64,000 nucleotides of DNA from Isoetes taiwanensis. Taxonomy: Eukaryota > Streptophyta > Lycopodiopsida > Isoetales > Isoetaceae. The position numbers and the translations under genes were made by a program. How positions within the stretch are numbered: the first letter of the stretch is position 1; each line of letters starts with the position of its first letter. Below are positions 1 through 10,899 of this stretch, in pieces. Below the pieces are notes generated by a model that saw only the letters and a program-made list of their open reading frames with translations, made no database searches and had not been told where the DNA came from. The stretch spans positions 620,001-684,000 of the forward strand of contig JAJEKV010000103.1 of assembly GCA_021234155.1 (NCBI GenBank), given 5' to 3'.

Positions 1-420
1 GTATTAATGGCCACAAAAAAATGCAAAGTGTATTAATGGTCGTAATAAATGCAAAGTGCACAAATCACGCCATAAATGCGATGAATGCAACGTGTCATCC
101 TACGGTAATGCTCATATCTTCCTCCGCCATAAATGCTCATAAATGCCTCAAATGAAATTAATGCCCGCAATAAATGCTTTATAATCAATGAATGCACACA
201 ATATTCGAGGTTATTAATGGTCGCAATAAATGCTTTACAATCAATGAATGCACAATCGTATTAATGTCATGTAATCACGCCAACATCAATGAAATATTCG
301 AGGTTACCGCAATAAATGCTTTATATAATCAATGAATGCAAAAATGAATGCAAAGAAGGTTATTAAGGGGGTCAATAAATGCCGCAATAAATGCTTTATA
401 AGTAATAAATGCACACAAGT
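1..420. repeat. Degenerate ATAAATGC/AATGAATGC repeat array
   Basis: The first 420 bases are built from imperfect copies of short words such as ATAAATGC, AATGAATGC and CGCAATAAATGC. A longer unit reading roughly CGCAATAAATGCTTTATAATC followed by AATGAATGCACA recurs near 168, 227, 310 and 390. The array is cut by the window edge, so its full size is unknown. No coding sequence is supported; the short minus-strand reading frame across it is a by-product of the repeats. Confidence 0.75.
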
Positions 421-610
421 ACACGTGCCATGTTTTAAGAATTTTGAAGGAACAAAATGAAGGAGAACAGAAATTGGACACTCAATTACATAGGAAGGAA
501 AATGGGGAGGTATGCAATTTGTTGTTGGACCAGCCAGAGGGTACATTTGCTAGGTAGAAGTTTTTCATCACTTCTTTAATCAGGAGATGCAAATTGTTTC
601 AGCAGCATAG

Positions 611-692
611 TTAAACAATTTGAGCCAAGTGGCCTTTTTGGGGAAAACAGGGTTAAACAATTTGAGCCAAGTGGCCTTTTTGGGAAAAACAG
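611..692. repeat. 42-bp tandem duplication
   Basis: Two near-identical copies of a unit beginning TTAAACAATTTGAGCCAAGT start at 611 and 653. The copies differ by a base or two, so the duplication is fairly recent. No gene is seen around it. Confidence 0.85.
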
Positions 693-2100
693 ACTGAGTG
701 GCATTTCTTTGTAGCAGAAAAAACCAGAGCTTCTGTTTGCTGCTTTCCATGATACGGAATTGCATCACGTGAAGAAAGCCTGTGGTCTGGTTCATTCATT
801 GCCATTGCCCTATGCTCGATGCACACAACTTTGTAGTCTAGTTTGTACATATTAGAGCCTTTGCCATTCCACATGCTCATAACAATAGGATAAAGTGTTG
901 TCACATGAGGGGTTGCCTAGAATGACTAGAAGTTGGTATATCCACATTTTCAAGTGCTCTCATCTGTAAACATAGATGAGAATCTAACATCTAGCTTTTG
1001 TCACGAGACACGACTTCATTTCCACCCTACCATTTTTCCATGTATTTTTATCAACCATATTGTTATTACCATGCTTTTATGAAGGCAACTTGAATGAGGG
1101 CCATGCCAGTAGCTTCCCGCAACACTTCTTTTCATTGCCTTGTATTCGAAAAATGTATGGGATAGTCCGACATATAAGAATGTCTACACGACCTTCAACT
1201 GCACCTTCAACTGCGTCATTTGTCATTCCACTATTTTAATTGTGTCAACCATACTTTTCTCGCGCGTGCTTACACCTATTGACCTCGGGCCACTTTTTGA
1301 TTGATATCTCGGCCTAGCTTGGTGGTTCAATCCTGTGCGGTAGGCATCTTCCTGGTACATGCCTCTCAAAAAAGCGTGCGCACCTGGGACATGACATGGC
1401 TGACACTAGTGGGGACCACACCGTTAGGAGTTTAACCTCCTCCTCCTACCAACCTTGAGGCCTCAGTCGGTTCTTTGCCAACACATATCATTTATGTATA
1501 TCAAATTATTGAAAGGATTTTCTCTGTACAATTAAAATACTTACCTTACAAATGGACCATTGTTTGTCCATCATAGGACATGTCTAGTGGTAAAGAAAAT
1601 AGATATCACTTTTATTTCACGGTTTAGAAAAGTAACATCAAATCAAAACTACAAATATTAATCTTCAACATTGTCCCAACCAAATGTTGCATTAATTTTC
1701 TTAGTTCACACAAGCGACTGCATGTGCCTAGTATTAGATGATACATTTTGCCAGTGGCACCCATTATTTCTCATTCATATTCTTCAGTTGCCAGATAATT
1801 CCAAAATTATTACACACATAGAAAGCTAAATATCTCAGTTTTATAGCTTCCTATCATTCATTGGGATTCAAGAAGATCTTCCATGGTCAGAACAACCACC
1901 GACCGTGGCCTAATATGCTCGATTTACATCCAATCAGTAGGGAGATTTTTGAAGTCTAATAGGAGGAGGACAAGAACCTCTCTCTTTCACTGCCAGAAGT
2001 GGTAAAGTTTCATGAAACACGAATGCAAATTGTTGTATCGTTAGATCTCATTCCTTTATAGCAATTTCTTCACTGCCTTTGCATGAACCATAGCTTGCTT
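693..2100. other. Unassigned AT-rich DNA
   Basis: I see no convincing exon, RNA gene or element here. The reading frames are short, lack recognisable motifs and are interrupted on both strands. The right end may contain the 3' untranslated end of the minus-strand LINE that follows, but no poly(T) tract marks its boundary. Confidence 0.5.
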
Positions 2101-2120
2101 AAGTTGGACAAACCTATCTG

Positions 2121-2700
2121 CTAGCTCTTGTTTTGGTAGATTTGAATCTTCCTCATTAGAGTTTGCAACTTCACCCATCCCTCATTCAGGTCCTCTTTTT
2201 GCCTCACCTCCTCCTCCCTCAATACCAGGATAACATCATCAGATAAGGTTAGATTCAGTATAAAGAAGTCATAAATCCCCTGATATTTTCCAATTCTATT
2301 CCAAGTTGGGTCTGCTTTTTTCCTTTTGTGTAACTTATGTGCCACAGCTGCTATTTGCAGTTCATCAAGGAAGATTTTTTTAAGCCACCATGACCAACCT
2401 GTTTCCGTATTTCCAAATTATCCAACTGCTTGTCCTAGTTGTGTTCATCATCCGATTATCAGCACCAATGAAATCTAATAGGATGGTCTCATCAGGGGCC
2501 CCTTGTTTTATTTGGGAGGCCCAGCTCCATAATTCCATTACCCAAGGGCATATGAACACATAATTAGAAGTCCCTTCCTTCCCACAAAGAGGACATCAGT
2601 TAGATACCGCCCCATCATACTTAGACTTTCTCAGGTTAGTAGGGAGACTCTGGAAATGCCATTGATGAATTTTGTTAAATGGATTGTGTACCTCTGATAT
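2121..2700 (-). pseudogene. LINE zf-RVT zinc-binding C-terminus
   Basis: The minus strand reads PFNKIHQWHFQSLPTNL, then a stop, then CPLCGKEGTSNYVFICPWVMELW. This is the zf-RVT pattern (CPLC, then a cysteine about 13 residues on, then W) at the C-terminus of plant LINE ORF2 proteins. The in-frame stop directly before CPLC most likely replaced a tryptophan codon. It belongs to the same element as the reverse transcriptase to its right. Confidence 0.8.
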
Positions 2701-2720
2701 GTCGAGATTGTTAATTGAAT

Positions 2721-3440
2721 AAACAATAAACATATTGGGATTGTTAATGCTTAAGCTGTTAACATAAAACAAAAGTACAATTAGATCATACAGAGGGGTT
2801 CAAGCAAGCAGTTGACGTATAAAGTCGGGAGGGTTTATATATATAGCGATAGCGATATTCAAATACCGTACAGTAGGGGGTGTTTTAACTACAAGATAAC
2901 GTATACATGGGGTTTTCCGTATACATGGGGTTTTCCTTCTACCCTATACATGCAGGTGGCATATCCCTCAATAAGAAGGTGAATCCCGCGGGGAACTTCA
3001 GGTGGTTGGCCATACACTAAACCAGAAGCAAAAACTTGGTAACAAGATTCAACAAGATTTAACCTAATTCCATTTAACAAGGTGCAATAATAGCATTTTC
3101 TAAACTATAAACAGAATCCTCGCAACAAAATTAAGGGTGCTATGAAAGCTTTTTTAATCTCAAAATAAATATAATATATAGCTACGCATCCATAAAACTA
3201 AAGCATCCAAGATATTAAAATCCAGGCTCCCGTGTGGCCAGTCCCTCACCGTACGATACGTTTTGCCTTCCCTGCCAAGGCTAATTCCCCCATTCATGTA
3301 AGAAAAATCTTAAAAAAAATTGTACTTTTCCCTTATGTATACTAACGGAGGTACCGTAAAATTGGACCCCTCCCAGCCATGCACGTGGTTTGTGAAGGTC
3401 TTCTAAGTGCCCCCCTTGATTTTATTAGGCGTGGTAGATA
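2721..3440. other. Segment interrupting the LINE
   Basis: This stretch separates two parts of one LINE ORF2 and has no LINE similarity that I can see, so it is probably a later insertion or rearrangement. It contains a small tandem repeat of CGTATACATGGGGTTTTC at about 2900-2934. A 63-codon minus-strand frame covers 2889-3080 but has no recognisable motif. I found no clean target-site duplication or terminal inverted repeats at its edges. Confidence 0.4.
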
Positions 3441-4377
3441 GGCCACCCTTTGGCACAAATTCCTATAGTTTTCTCCTCTTTATGATACATAATGCTTTAT
3501 AGACTCCCTTAACCGAGTAATTCTCCTTATTCTGCAGCAGCCATTGATTGGAGTTCTGACTAAGCTCCTCATATATTCCTACCCTTGCCATTACCTTCTG
3601 GTATATTCTTCTGTCAATATCAGATCCTTTGGTCACCCTTTTTATCTCCTCCCATGATTTCCACCTGTTATCAATCCTTAAATCCTCTATTTTCTGTATA
3701 CCAGTCTTAACCCATTGCATATACTTCTATGGATGTTGTAGAGCCAAACAACCTTTCTCTTCTGGGGCAAAGTCTAGATGCTAGAAAAAGTTCAGATCTT
3801 TGCACCTTGCATCTAGCATAGGAGGTCGGAAACATAGGGATGCCTCATTCCAGACTTGGAGCATTCTTCGAATTATAACCGAAAAACCTTTTGGAGGTGA
3901 GACTTGAAAGAAGGCAGAATCTCGGAGATTATGCTTTATGGTATGACTGCCCATAGGGAGGGATTCTTGGATCCAGTGCCTTACAAGTTTCAGGGCAGGT
4001 GATGGATTAGAGGTATAAATTGCCCTCCATATCATCTTGGCTACCATGAATAAACAGGTCCTTACATCCAAGGCCACCTTCCTTTTTTGACTTTGTTATA
4101 TCTGCCTAGGCGACTTTATGAGTACCTTGCTAAATAAATTTGCGGATAGAACTCTCAATTTGAATATATGATGCTTTGTCACCCACTATAGTAGATGAAA
4201 AGTACACATGGGTGCTTCCAATTACAGCATTAGCAATCTCTATTCTGCTAACCAAAGATAAAGATCCAGAATATACTGAAAGTTTCTTTTTGATATGGAA
4301 TACTATTGGTTCCCATAGCCCCTATAGAGATCTATTTAAGGCTAAGGGAATACCCAGAATAGTGGTAGTAGCCTAAC

Positions 4378-5076
4378 TATTAAGAATCTTAATCCCTTGC
4401 ATGTCTTTCAGATGAGTATCAATGATTATAGCACTCTTATTTTTATTCAAGACCACCTTAGTCAGTCCCAAACTTCTCCATTGCCTTGAGAAAATTCTCC
4501 AAACTATTGTCATCACTTTTAAGAAAAGCAAATGTATCATCTGCATATTGCATGATGGTGAAAGTACCATAGTCCTTAGGCAGCTCAAGACTAATAATGT
4601 CCTTACTATTCCTCCATCTAGGTGATCTACCTTGTTACAACTTCTGCCACAATAAAAAATAAATATGGGGCTAGGGGACAGCCTTGCCTCACTCCCCTTC
4701 TACATTGGAACAATTTTGTGGGGGAACCATTAATTACTAAGGCCGATGATGCTGTGGAGTTGAAGCTCCATATTTTCTTATATACCTCCTCAAAAAACCC
4801 CAGGTGCTGCATGGCTCTCTCCAGAAATTGCCAACTTATGGTATCATATGCTCTCTTGAAATCCAATTTTAGAAGCAAAACAGTTACCGCCTCCGACATA
4901 GCATTCCAAAGGTAGTAGTCCCTCGGCTGACTCCATATCCAGAATGTTCCCTTTTGGAAGAAAAGCTGATTGGCATGGGTTGATAGTCTGCATCAGAATA
5001 TGTTTCAACCTGTTGGCTAGAATTTTTGCCATCACTTTGTATGTTGTATTGGTTAAGGAGATTGGCGGTCTCTAAA
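4378..5076 (-). pseudogene. LINE reverse transcriptase fragment
   Basis: This is the polymerase part of the LINE ORF2. In order it shows the RPPISLTNTTYKVMAKILAN block, QSAFLPKGNILD, LDFKRAYDTISWQFLE, GVRQGCPLAPYLF and the QYADDTFAF catalytic motif, each typical of plant non-LTR reverse transcriptases. The blocks lie in at least two reading frames, so one or more frameshifts separate them. The upstream endonuclease domain is absent because of truncation. It once copied the LINE RNA at a nicked target; in its present state it cannot encode an active enzyme. Confidence 0.88.
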
Positions 5077-5740
5077 AAAACCTAGGCAGGCAGCACCATG
5101 CGATATGTCTCAATTAGGATATCCTTCATTTAGCCACAGGCTTTTAGGGCTATGATTTAAAGATGATAGTTATTAATTCAAGACCAAAGCTCAACTCGGG
5201 GGGTGCACCTAATGTAAAGTCTAAATGGCATGTGCGTGCATAGGGTTAAGAGAAGTTATCCCTTATACAAAAATTTTCTAAGAAAATATACCTCACATTT
5301 CATATACCCCTACCATATTTCTCTTATATATATATGGAATTCAAGTAAGAAAATATCCCCCCCTCCAAAAAAAAAAAAAAAATCCCCCTCCGTATAATCA
5401 CATGTTTTCTACGGTTTTTACTGAGTGCACATGTCTTAATTTTGAGGATATTCTAGCATGGTCTAAGCAAGAAATTTATGACAAGTTCAAATGAAAATCA
5501 CACTCTTTACGTGGACTTCACAAATTAGGATGTAAATGGTCACATAGATAAATGATTACGTTTGCAAATGCTTTTTACAAAGTTTTGGTTGGGAGAAAAA
5601 TGTTCTAATTAAAAATAAAATTTTTATGAGAGTTTTTTTTTACCAAACCATTGTATATAATATCTAGGTCACTAAAACTAGATAAAGAAGAGAAGCACTA
5701 GAAAGAGAATGTCAAAGTTGTTTTCACGCTCAAACTTGAG
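5077..5740. other. Unassigned AT-rich DNA
   Basis: No gene or recognisable element is seen. A run of about 16 A residues lies near 5368-5383, without a convincing retroelement body next to it. Confidence 0.45.
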
Positions 5741-6100
5741 CTATAGAGGTCAGATTCACATGATCTTGGGCTTTTTGGAAAGCTGATGTAGAGAGCTTTC
5801 CATATGATTTGACCCAGATCTATCAAGACAGGTACCTGCTTTTTGTACGTTTTAATCCGGATGCCTTTTTGCAAAGTGCAAATTTAATGGTAATATGTTT
5901 TTTATCACAACTTTTGAATCTAAATTCTGTTTTATCTGTTTTTTATTGCGTTCGAAAGCTCTCTTGGGGATCTTTCTGATGATGTATGATATGCTCATAT
6001 TTGATTGACTTTTCTAGGTCAAAATAGCAAATTTCTGAGCAGATTTGGTAGGGTTTCACACCTGATTATAACACGATTTGCACAGTAGCAAATCATACTC
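5741..6100 (+). other. Remnant resembling a LINE 5' leader
   Basis: The segment contains GTCAGATTCA, then GGAAAGCT, nine bases, and AGCTTTCC (5777-5801). The same arrangement occurs in the 5' leader of the ORF1 element at 12.2 kb, with an identical 8-bp stem and a 9-base loop. A second, weaker version (GCGTTCGAAAGCT, then GATCTTTC) follows near 5950-5980. No ORF1 follows, so this may be an orphan 5' end or an unrelated element with a similar leader. Confidence 0.4.
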
Positions 6101-6325
6101 CGTGTCCAGTTGATCATTCTGGTTATATCTTTTATCCTGTATCATTATAGTGCAGTAAGCTTTTATGAAGATATTGAAGAGATGATATTATCATGGCCAC
6201 ATATTGTATCGGAAAAAAAATTGAAACTTTTATTTTTGGTGTGTTATGAGATTTGTGCTATATTTGATGGTTTATATGTTATTCATGAACTTGCCAATGT
6301 CTTTTGAATTTTTAGCACGCCAGCC

Positions 6326-6612
6326 TAACCAAGCTTACCGCCTTTCTTGCAATTCTAGACTATCCACGTATCACCTCCACCTCACCAAAAAATGATGTGA
6401 CATTACTTTCTACCGTTAGATCTTAATTTTGCGCATCTACTGGCCATGAAATTAGAAAAAACCCAAATTAACCAAGCTTACCGCCTTTCTTGCAATTCTA
6501 GACTATCCACGTATCACCTCCACCTCACCAAAAAAATGATGTGACATTACTTTCTACCGTTAGATCTTAATTTTTGCAGATCTACGGCTTGCGAAATTAG
6601 AAAAAAACCCAA
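6326..6612. repeat. 143-bp tandem duplication
   Basis: Two copies begin at 6326 and 6469 with TAACCAAGCTTACCGCC and end at AAAAAACCCAAA. They are almost identical apart from a few substitutions and A-run length changes. Each copy contains CTATCCACGTATCACC and TAGATCTTAATTTT, and related sequence recurs near 25.4 kb, so the duplicated unit probably contains a small dispersed repeat. Confidence 0.9.
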
Positions 6613-7284
6613 AATCTCCCACGGAGATGCCAAAGGACGTCGCCAAGGCTCCTACCTCACCAGGGATCTTCGAGTACCGTAAGGCAGAGGTGAAGCGGGC
6701 AACATATAGGCCTGGTGAAGAACCATATAAAGCATCTGTTCCAGTTTCTGGGTGCTGGCCTCCGGCTCCAAATTCTGTCGCCCGGTCCCCTGTAAAGCTT
6801 TTTTGATGATGCCCCGCACCCATCATCTCCTTCTCTTTCTTCGATGGAGCACCAAAGCCAAGGCCATCTAATGTACCTCTAAGTGGAACTGCTTGTGGGG
6901 AAATAGGGAGGACCAGCTTGCAATGTGCAAGGGAAAATCTGGCCAACCCACGCACGCAAGCGACTCTTGAAGGGGAAAGGTTTAACAATAACAATGACTA
7001 TTGTACTCCTCGACCGGCGACCATTCCCACAAAATGAGCAGCGAGAATGATAGTAATAGTGTTTGAAAGTCATGGCGACACCTTTTACATGCGGACATTT
7101 CATATCCAAGTTTTTTCAAAGAACTATGATGCATCCGTATGTTCTCCGGCCTTCCTCTTATGTAAAAGATGGTAAGTTCAATTCATAGACAATACGATTA
7201 CCTAATCCATCGAAAGAAAACTTCCTCATCTTTCGATTAGGCGACACATTTCACAAACGAAAATATGTACCCCCTCAAGATGAA
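6613..7284. other. Unassigned, locally GC-richer segment
   Basis: This stretch is richer in G and C than its neighbours. It has open frames on both strands, including a 59-codon plus-strand frame (6627-6806) directly after the tandem duplication and a longer overlapping minus-strand frame. Neither shows a domain I recognise, so I do not call a gene, although a lost exon is possible. Confidence 0.35.
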
Positions 7285-7404
7285 GATTTCGATGGTGTGA
7301 CTTGCAATAATGCAAGTAAGTCCAAAATTACCCATTTCCTCCGAGATTTCGATGGTGTGACTTGCAATAATGCAAGCAAGTCCAAAAATTCTCTTCAACA
7401 TATG
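7285..7404 (+). pseudogene. LRR N-terminal cap fragment, 60-bp tandem duplication
   Basis: The plus strand reads DFDGVTCNNASKSKITH and then almost the same words again, from two copies 60 bp apart (7285 and 7345). The pattern GVTCN resembles the conserved end of the plant LRR N-terminal domain, which normally directly precedes the first repeat. It lies about 0.5 kb upstream of an LRR array and is probably a duplicated, displaced piece of the same ancestral gene. Confidence 0.5.
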
Positions 7405-7593
7405 GGCATTTCGATTGCCATAATGGTATGGGAACTACACAAACTCCTAGTTTTATTACGGTCTTGCTTTCTAATGAAATCGGATGTTTCAGATTGTCAA
7501 AGCCATTACAACCAAATTCATTCAAGGCCATTTCAATATGATTTCCAGCGAGCTGGCCTCAAGCAGATAAATCAAATAATATGTTAGTCCTAT

Positions 7594-7913
7594 GCAATGG
7601 GCAAGTTTGTGAATATCGCGTGCGGTGTACATGCATTTCCTTGATCATGGCAAATATATTTTACTTCCAGCCTTCAAATCCACAGCCTAACAGGAGGGTG
7701 TAAAAATAGGTATTGCTTCCTGGAAATTTTAGTTTGAATAATTTGCACAAAGTCGTTTTCTGCCTGTGGTCTTTTTCTCTTGGTATCCCACTGTATATAA
7801 TCTGCTTGAAATGGCCACTCCAAGTCTTCTAAGCGACAGAAGTGTTCTGTGCAATGGGCAAGTTTGTGAATATCGTGCAGTGTACATGCGTTTCCTTCAG
7901 TCATGGCAAATAT
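7594..7913. repeat. Imperfect direct repeat upstream of the LRR array
   Basis: The words TGCAATGGGCAAGTTTGTGA and a following stretch ending CATGGCAAATAT occur at about 7594-7654 and again at about 7850-7913, with a few substitutions and a small length difference. The second copy runs directly into the LRR coding sequence, so the start of that gene has been duplicated. Confidence 0.75.
7745..7842. repeat. 98-bp direct repeat, left copy
   Basis: This 98-bp block, beginning GCACAAAGTCG and ending GCGACAGAAG, appears again at 10802-10899. I find no mismatch between the copies. Together they bracket the LRR array and its displaced N-terminal piece. On the minus strand the block is open and reads as plausible protein (LEDLEWPFQADYIQWDT), so it may be an exon fragment of an unknown gene. 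Confidence 0.92.
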
Positions 7914-9399
7914 TTGGATCTGTCAGAGCTTCAGGTCCTTTATTTGGATCTGAATGCAAATCTATCAGGTCCAATTCCTGAGTCTCTTCGTAGACTTCAT
8001 AATCTTCAGGAACTCAGATTGGGCGACTCAAAACTTTCTGGTTTCATTCCTTCGAGCTTGAGTAATTTGGTAAGCCTTGAAAGCATCTCAATCACGAACT
8101 TGCCCAGTCTAACAGGATATTTACCAGATTTTGGAAGGCTAACTAAGCTACAAACTTGTTCTATTGAAGGTACAGGAATAAGGGGTACCATTCCAGTTTC
8201 CATTGGTAAGGCAACTCAGTTATATTCTTTATCTTTTGCAAGGAACAAGCTTTCTGGTGCAATCCCTTCTTCAATTGGAGATCTATATAACCTGACAGAG
8301 CTCTATCTTACAAGCAACCAACTCGATGGTAAGATACCTCAAGTCTTAGGAAGGCTACGGAGTCTTAGCCGCCTATACTTGAACTTCAACAACTTGTCCG
8401 GTGCTATACCATCAGGATTTTCGAATCTCCATAAGCTGACAAATCTTGGTATTGCTTCCAATAAATTATCAGGATCCATTCCTGCAGAGTTTGGGGGCAT
8501 GATCAATCTCACACAACCGGATCTCTCGGACAATCTTCTATCGGCAAAGATCCCACCATCATTGGGCAAGTTATTTAATGTCTACATACCGAATATCTCA
8601 AACAATCAACTATCCGACAGCTTCCCTTTGTCACTTTGTAATTTACCAATCCTTGAGGTCTCAAATAATCATTAATCGATCTTCATCCTGCGGGAACTCC
8701 AAAGAAAGCACTCGTTCGAGCTTATAAACCTTTATTTGTCTTCAAACAATCTTAGTGGCACTATTCCTCTGTGGGGCTTTCGCGAACAAAGTCAGCTTTT
8801 CGTCCTTGATCTCTCAAATAACAACATAACAGAAGCATTCCTTGGTGGACCTTGACAAACTCTTTGCCTATGCTTTGGGATGTCAACCTATCCCACAATT
8901 ACTTGTCGTTAAGTATGCCATTTCTGCGCCCTCATACAATACCTTTGACGTACATGCTAATTAGTTGACTGGATCTATCAATTTCAATTTTTCAAGAGAT
9001 CCAAGAATACTTAATACGCAGCTTTTGTGTATCGATGGATTTTTCTCGAGAACTTGTTTCTATGGGATAAATATTGCCGGACTAGAAATGCTCGCATTGG
9101 GGCCGGATTTCTTTGCGTCATTCACATACATGTCACTAGCCAGAAATAAGATCGAGGGAAAACTGCCATCTTTTATTGGTAATAGATTGAGCAAGTTTGA
9201 AACATTGGATTTGTCAATAAATCGCTTTTCAGGAAACATACCGGAAGTTTTCTCAATTTGTCGAGTCAAGAGTTTCAATGTATCCAACAATTTACTATAT
9301 GGTAAGATTCCTCAAGGTGGATTACTCACTAGCTTTCCTGTGTCAGCATTTGCAAACAACAAGGGACTTTGTGGGATGCCTCTTCCCCAGTGCATATAA
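7842..9399 (+). pseudogene. LRR receptor-like / DRT100-type protein, disrupted
   Basis: From 7842 to 8675 one open frame encodes about ten 24-residue plant extracellular LRRs of the form LxxLxLxxNxLSGxIPxxLGxL, for example LSFARNKLSGAIPSSIGDL. A stop at 8673-8675 ends it. Further LRR sequence (LYLSSNNLSGTIP, VLDLSNNNITE) follows in the same area but is broken by stops and frame changes. A second open part at 8965-9399 finishes with SINRFSGNIP and ANNKGLCGMPLPQC, the usual C-terminal cap of secreted LRR proteins. No transmembrane segment or kinase follows, so the ancestor was probably a secreted PGIP/DRT100-like LRR protein or a receptor-like protein. The start at 7842 is arbitrary, because the signal peptide and N-terminal cap are missing here and found as pieces elsewhere. 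Confidence 0.8.
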
Positions 9400-10194
9400 T
9401 TTGTCCACCGGTATAAAAGAGAGGTATAAAAGAGAACTTGGGACGCAATGAGCAGAATTGAAGACCATTGTGACTTCCTGCATGAAGACTATTGAAGCAT
9501 ATTTGGTATTGAGATGCAATTTGCAACTGAATTGATTGTTCTTAAAGATAGGACTAAAGTTATACGTTGAAAAGGACCATATTATCCAAAGGCTGAGGTT
9601 TGGAATTCAACAAGTCAATTAGTAAACTATTTTAAAAAGCTGTCTTTTTTCATTTTACCACACACAATAAACAGCAGCATTTGTAATACCTACCGTTATC
9701 TTTCTTTATATATTACAAATTGTTACCAACAAGTTTCAATGCCCGGTTCTGAGACTTTGAAGCAATCTGAGGTTTGATTTGGACATTTTGCAGGAAGAAA
9801 CGTCATATGGTTTTGGGTTGTTACCGATCACACTATTTCATGTCTCGCAACCTATTACAGTATATTAATTGATGTTTTTGCATCTTAACAAAAGCTTGAT
9901 GTACCCCCAAGTGAGATTTCTACATTCCCGTTGCCATCTTTTCCTAAAACTCCCAGGTTTGTGGATTATTGCTCGTTTTTTATCAGCTGACTGGAATGTA
10001 TGACGGTCATGAACTTTATGGAACTTATGTAAGTTTCTTTCTCAAACTGAAGTTTCAATGAGGCTTCTTAATAAGTGGGCTTCAATAGAAATTAATGATT
10101 TCTACTTCCTGCTCATGGTTGAAACTTAAATTGTTATACATTCCGAGTTCAGTTTCCAGAACAGCAGGATATCAATGATTATTCTAGCTGTAAG
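9400..10194. other. Unassigned DNA downstream of the LRR array
   Basis: No coding sequence is recognised. The stretch CAGTTTCCAGAACAGCAGGA near 10150 is repeated in altered form near 10197, another local duplication within this rearranged locus. Confidence 0.45.
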
Positions 10195-10408
10195 TTGTTT
10201 CCAGAACAACAGGATATCAAATTGATTAATCTTGCTGTAATTCTCTTTCTAATTTATTTTTGCAAAAACTTTGCTTTGCTGCTGTCAGGCGAACAAGCAT
10301 TGCTATTCGATCTACGTGAAAATCTCTCGAGGGAAAGGCTCTGCGATAGACTAACTCGGGTGACAGACTGGAAAGGCTATGCAATAGACTAACTTGGGTG
10401 ACAGACTA
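10195..10408 (+). pseudogene. Displaced LRR N-terminal domain with 38-bp tandem duplication
   Basis: A 65-codon frame contains a hydrophobic stretch (LINLAVILFLIYF) followed by GEQALLFDLRENL and VTDWKG. This resembles the signal peptide plus LRRNT_2 domain (ALLxFKxxL then W) that starts plant LRR proteins. A 38-bp tandem duplication (units from 10332 and 10370) repeats the last part and introduces a stop. It lies about 0.8 kb downstream of the LRR C-terminal cap, so the ancestral gene order has been scrambled or a second gene copy has decayed. Confidence 0.5.
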
Positions 10409-10801
10409 TCTTGCATTGCAGAAGGAAGGTGCAAACTGTGATTCTTAATGTATACGCACATCGAAACTAGACTACTGGATGTTTTTTCAGGCCTCACAAA
10501 GAGCTTTTCTAAGCAAATGTACTTAAGAATGTTCTCACGGCCCAGAACCATATGATTATCTGTAGCAAAGGAGTGCACATGTGCTCTTGCATAAATGTCT
10601 ATTCATATCTTGCAAACTCCATGCAGGTTGTCTTCGGCACAGTAGTCAACATATGCAAGTCTAATAATAACAGTATAGTATTAGAAACTGGAATGACAAA
10701 CTGCAACCATCAGTTTCTTTAAATCCCACTTGCACTTGGGACTTTAACTATAATGGCATGAACATTTGTATCAAGGAAAGCAACTGAAGTACACAACTGA
10801 A
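10409..10801. other. Unassigned DNA
   Basis: No exon or element is recognised. Confidence 0.4.
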
Positions 10802-10899
10802 GCACAAAGTCGTTTTCTGCCTGTGGTCTTTTTCTCTTGGTATCCCACTGTATATAATCTGCTTGAAATGGCCACTCCAAGTCTTCTAAGCGACAGAAG
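10802..10899. repeat. 98-bp direct repeat, right copy
   Basis: Identical, as far as I can read, to 7745-7842. The spacing between copies is 3057 bp. See the left copy for its coding potential. Confidence 0.92.

Larger units (their letters stand above)
2121..5076 (-). mobile_element. 5'-truncated, disrupted LINE (ORF2 remains)
   Basis: Read on the minus strand, this is the reverse transcriptase and C-terminal part of a plant L1-type LINE. It starts abruptly near 5076 inside the reverse transcriptase, where RPPISLTNTTYKVMAKILAN can be read, as expected for 5' truncation during target-primed reverse transcription. LDFKRAYDTISW lies near 4870-4825. The catalytic QYADDT motif is at about 4553-4530. 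Middle-domain sequence with WRAIYTSNPSPALKL and the later GIQKIEDLRIDNRWKSW runs through 4080-3660, and a zinc-binding zf-RVT domain lies at 2400-2680. Several frameshifts and stops make it dead. A segment of about 0.7 kb separates the zf-RVT part from the rest. Confidence 0.85.

Noticed and set aside
6560-6994. 144-codon minus-strand open frame
   Set aside because: It starts in duplicated noncoding repeat sequence and has no recognisable domain; the GC-rich composition alone explains its length.
7745-10899. LTR retrotransposon with 98-bp terminal repeats
   Set aside because: The interior encodes LRR protein remains, not gag or pol; there is no primer-binding site or TG/CA end, and the repeats are very short for LTRs.
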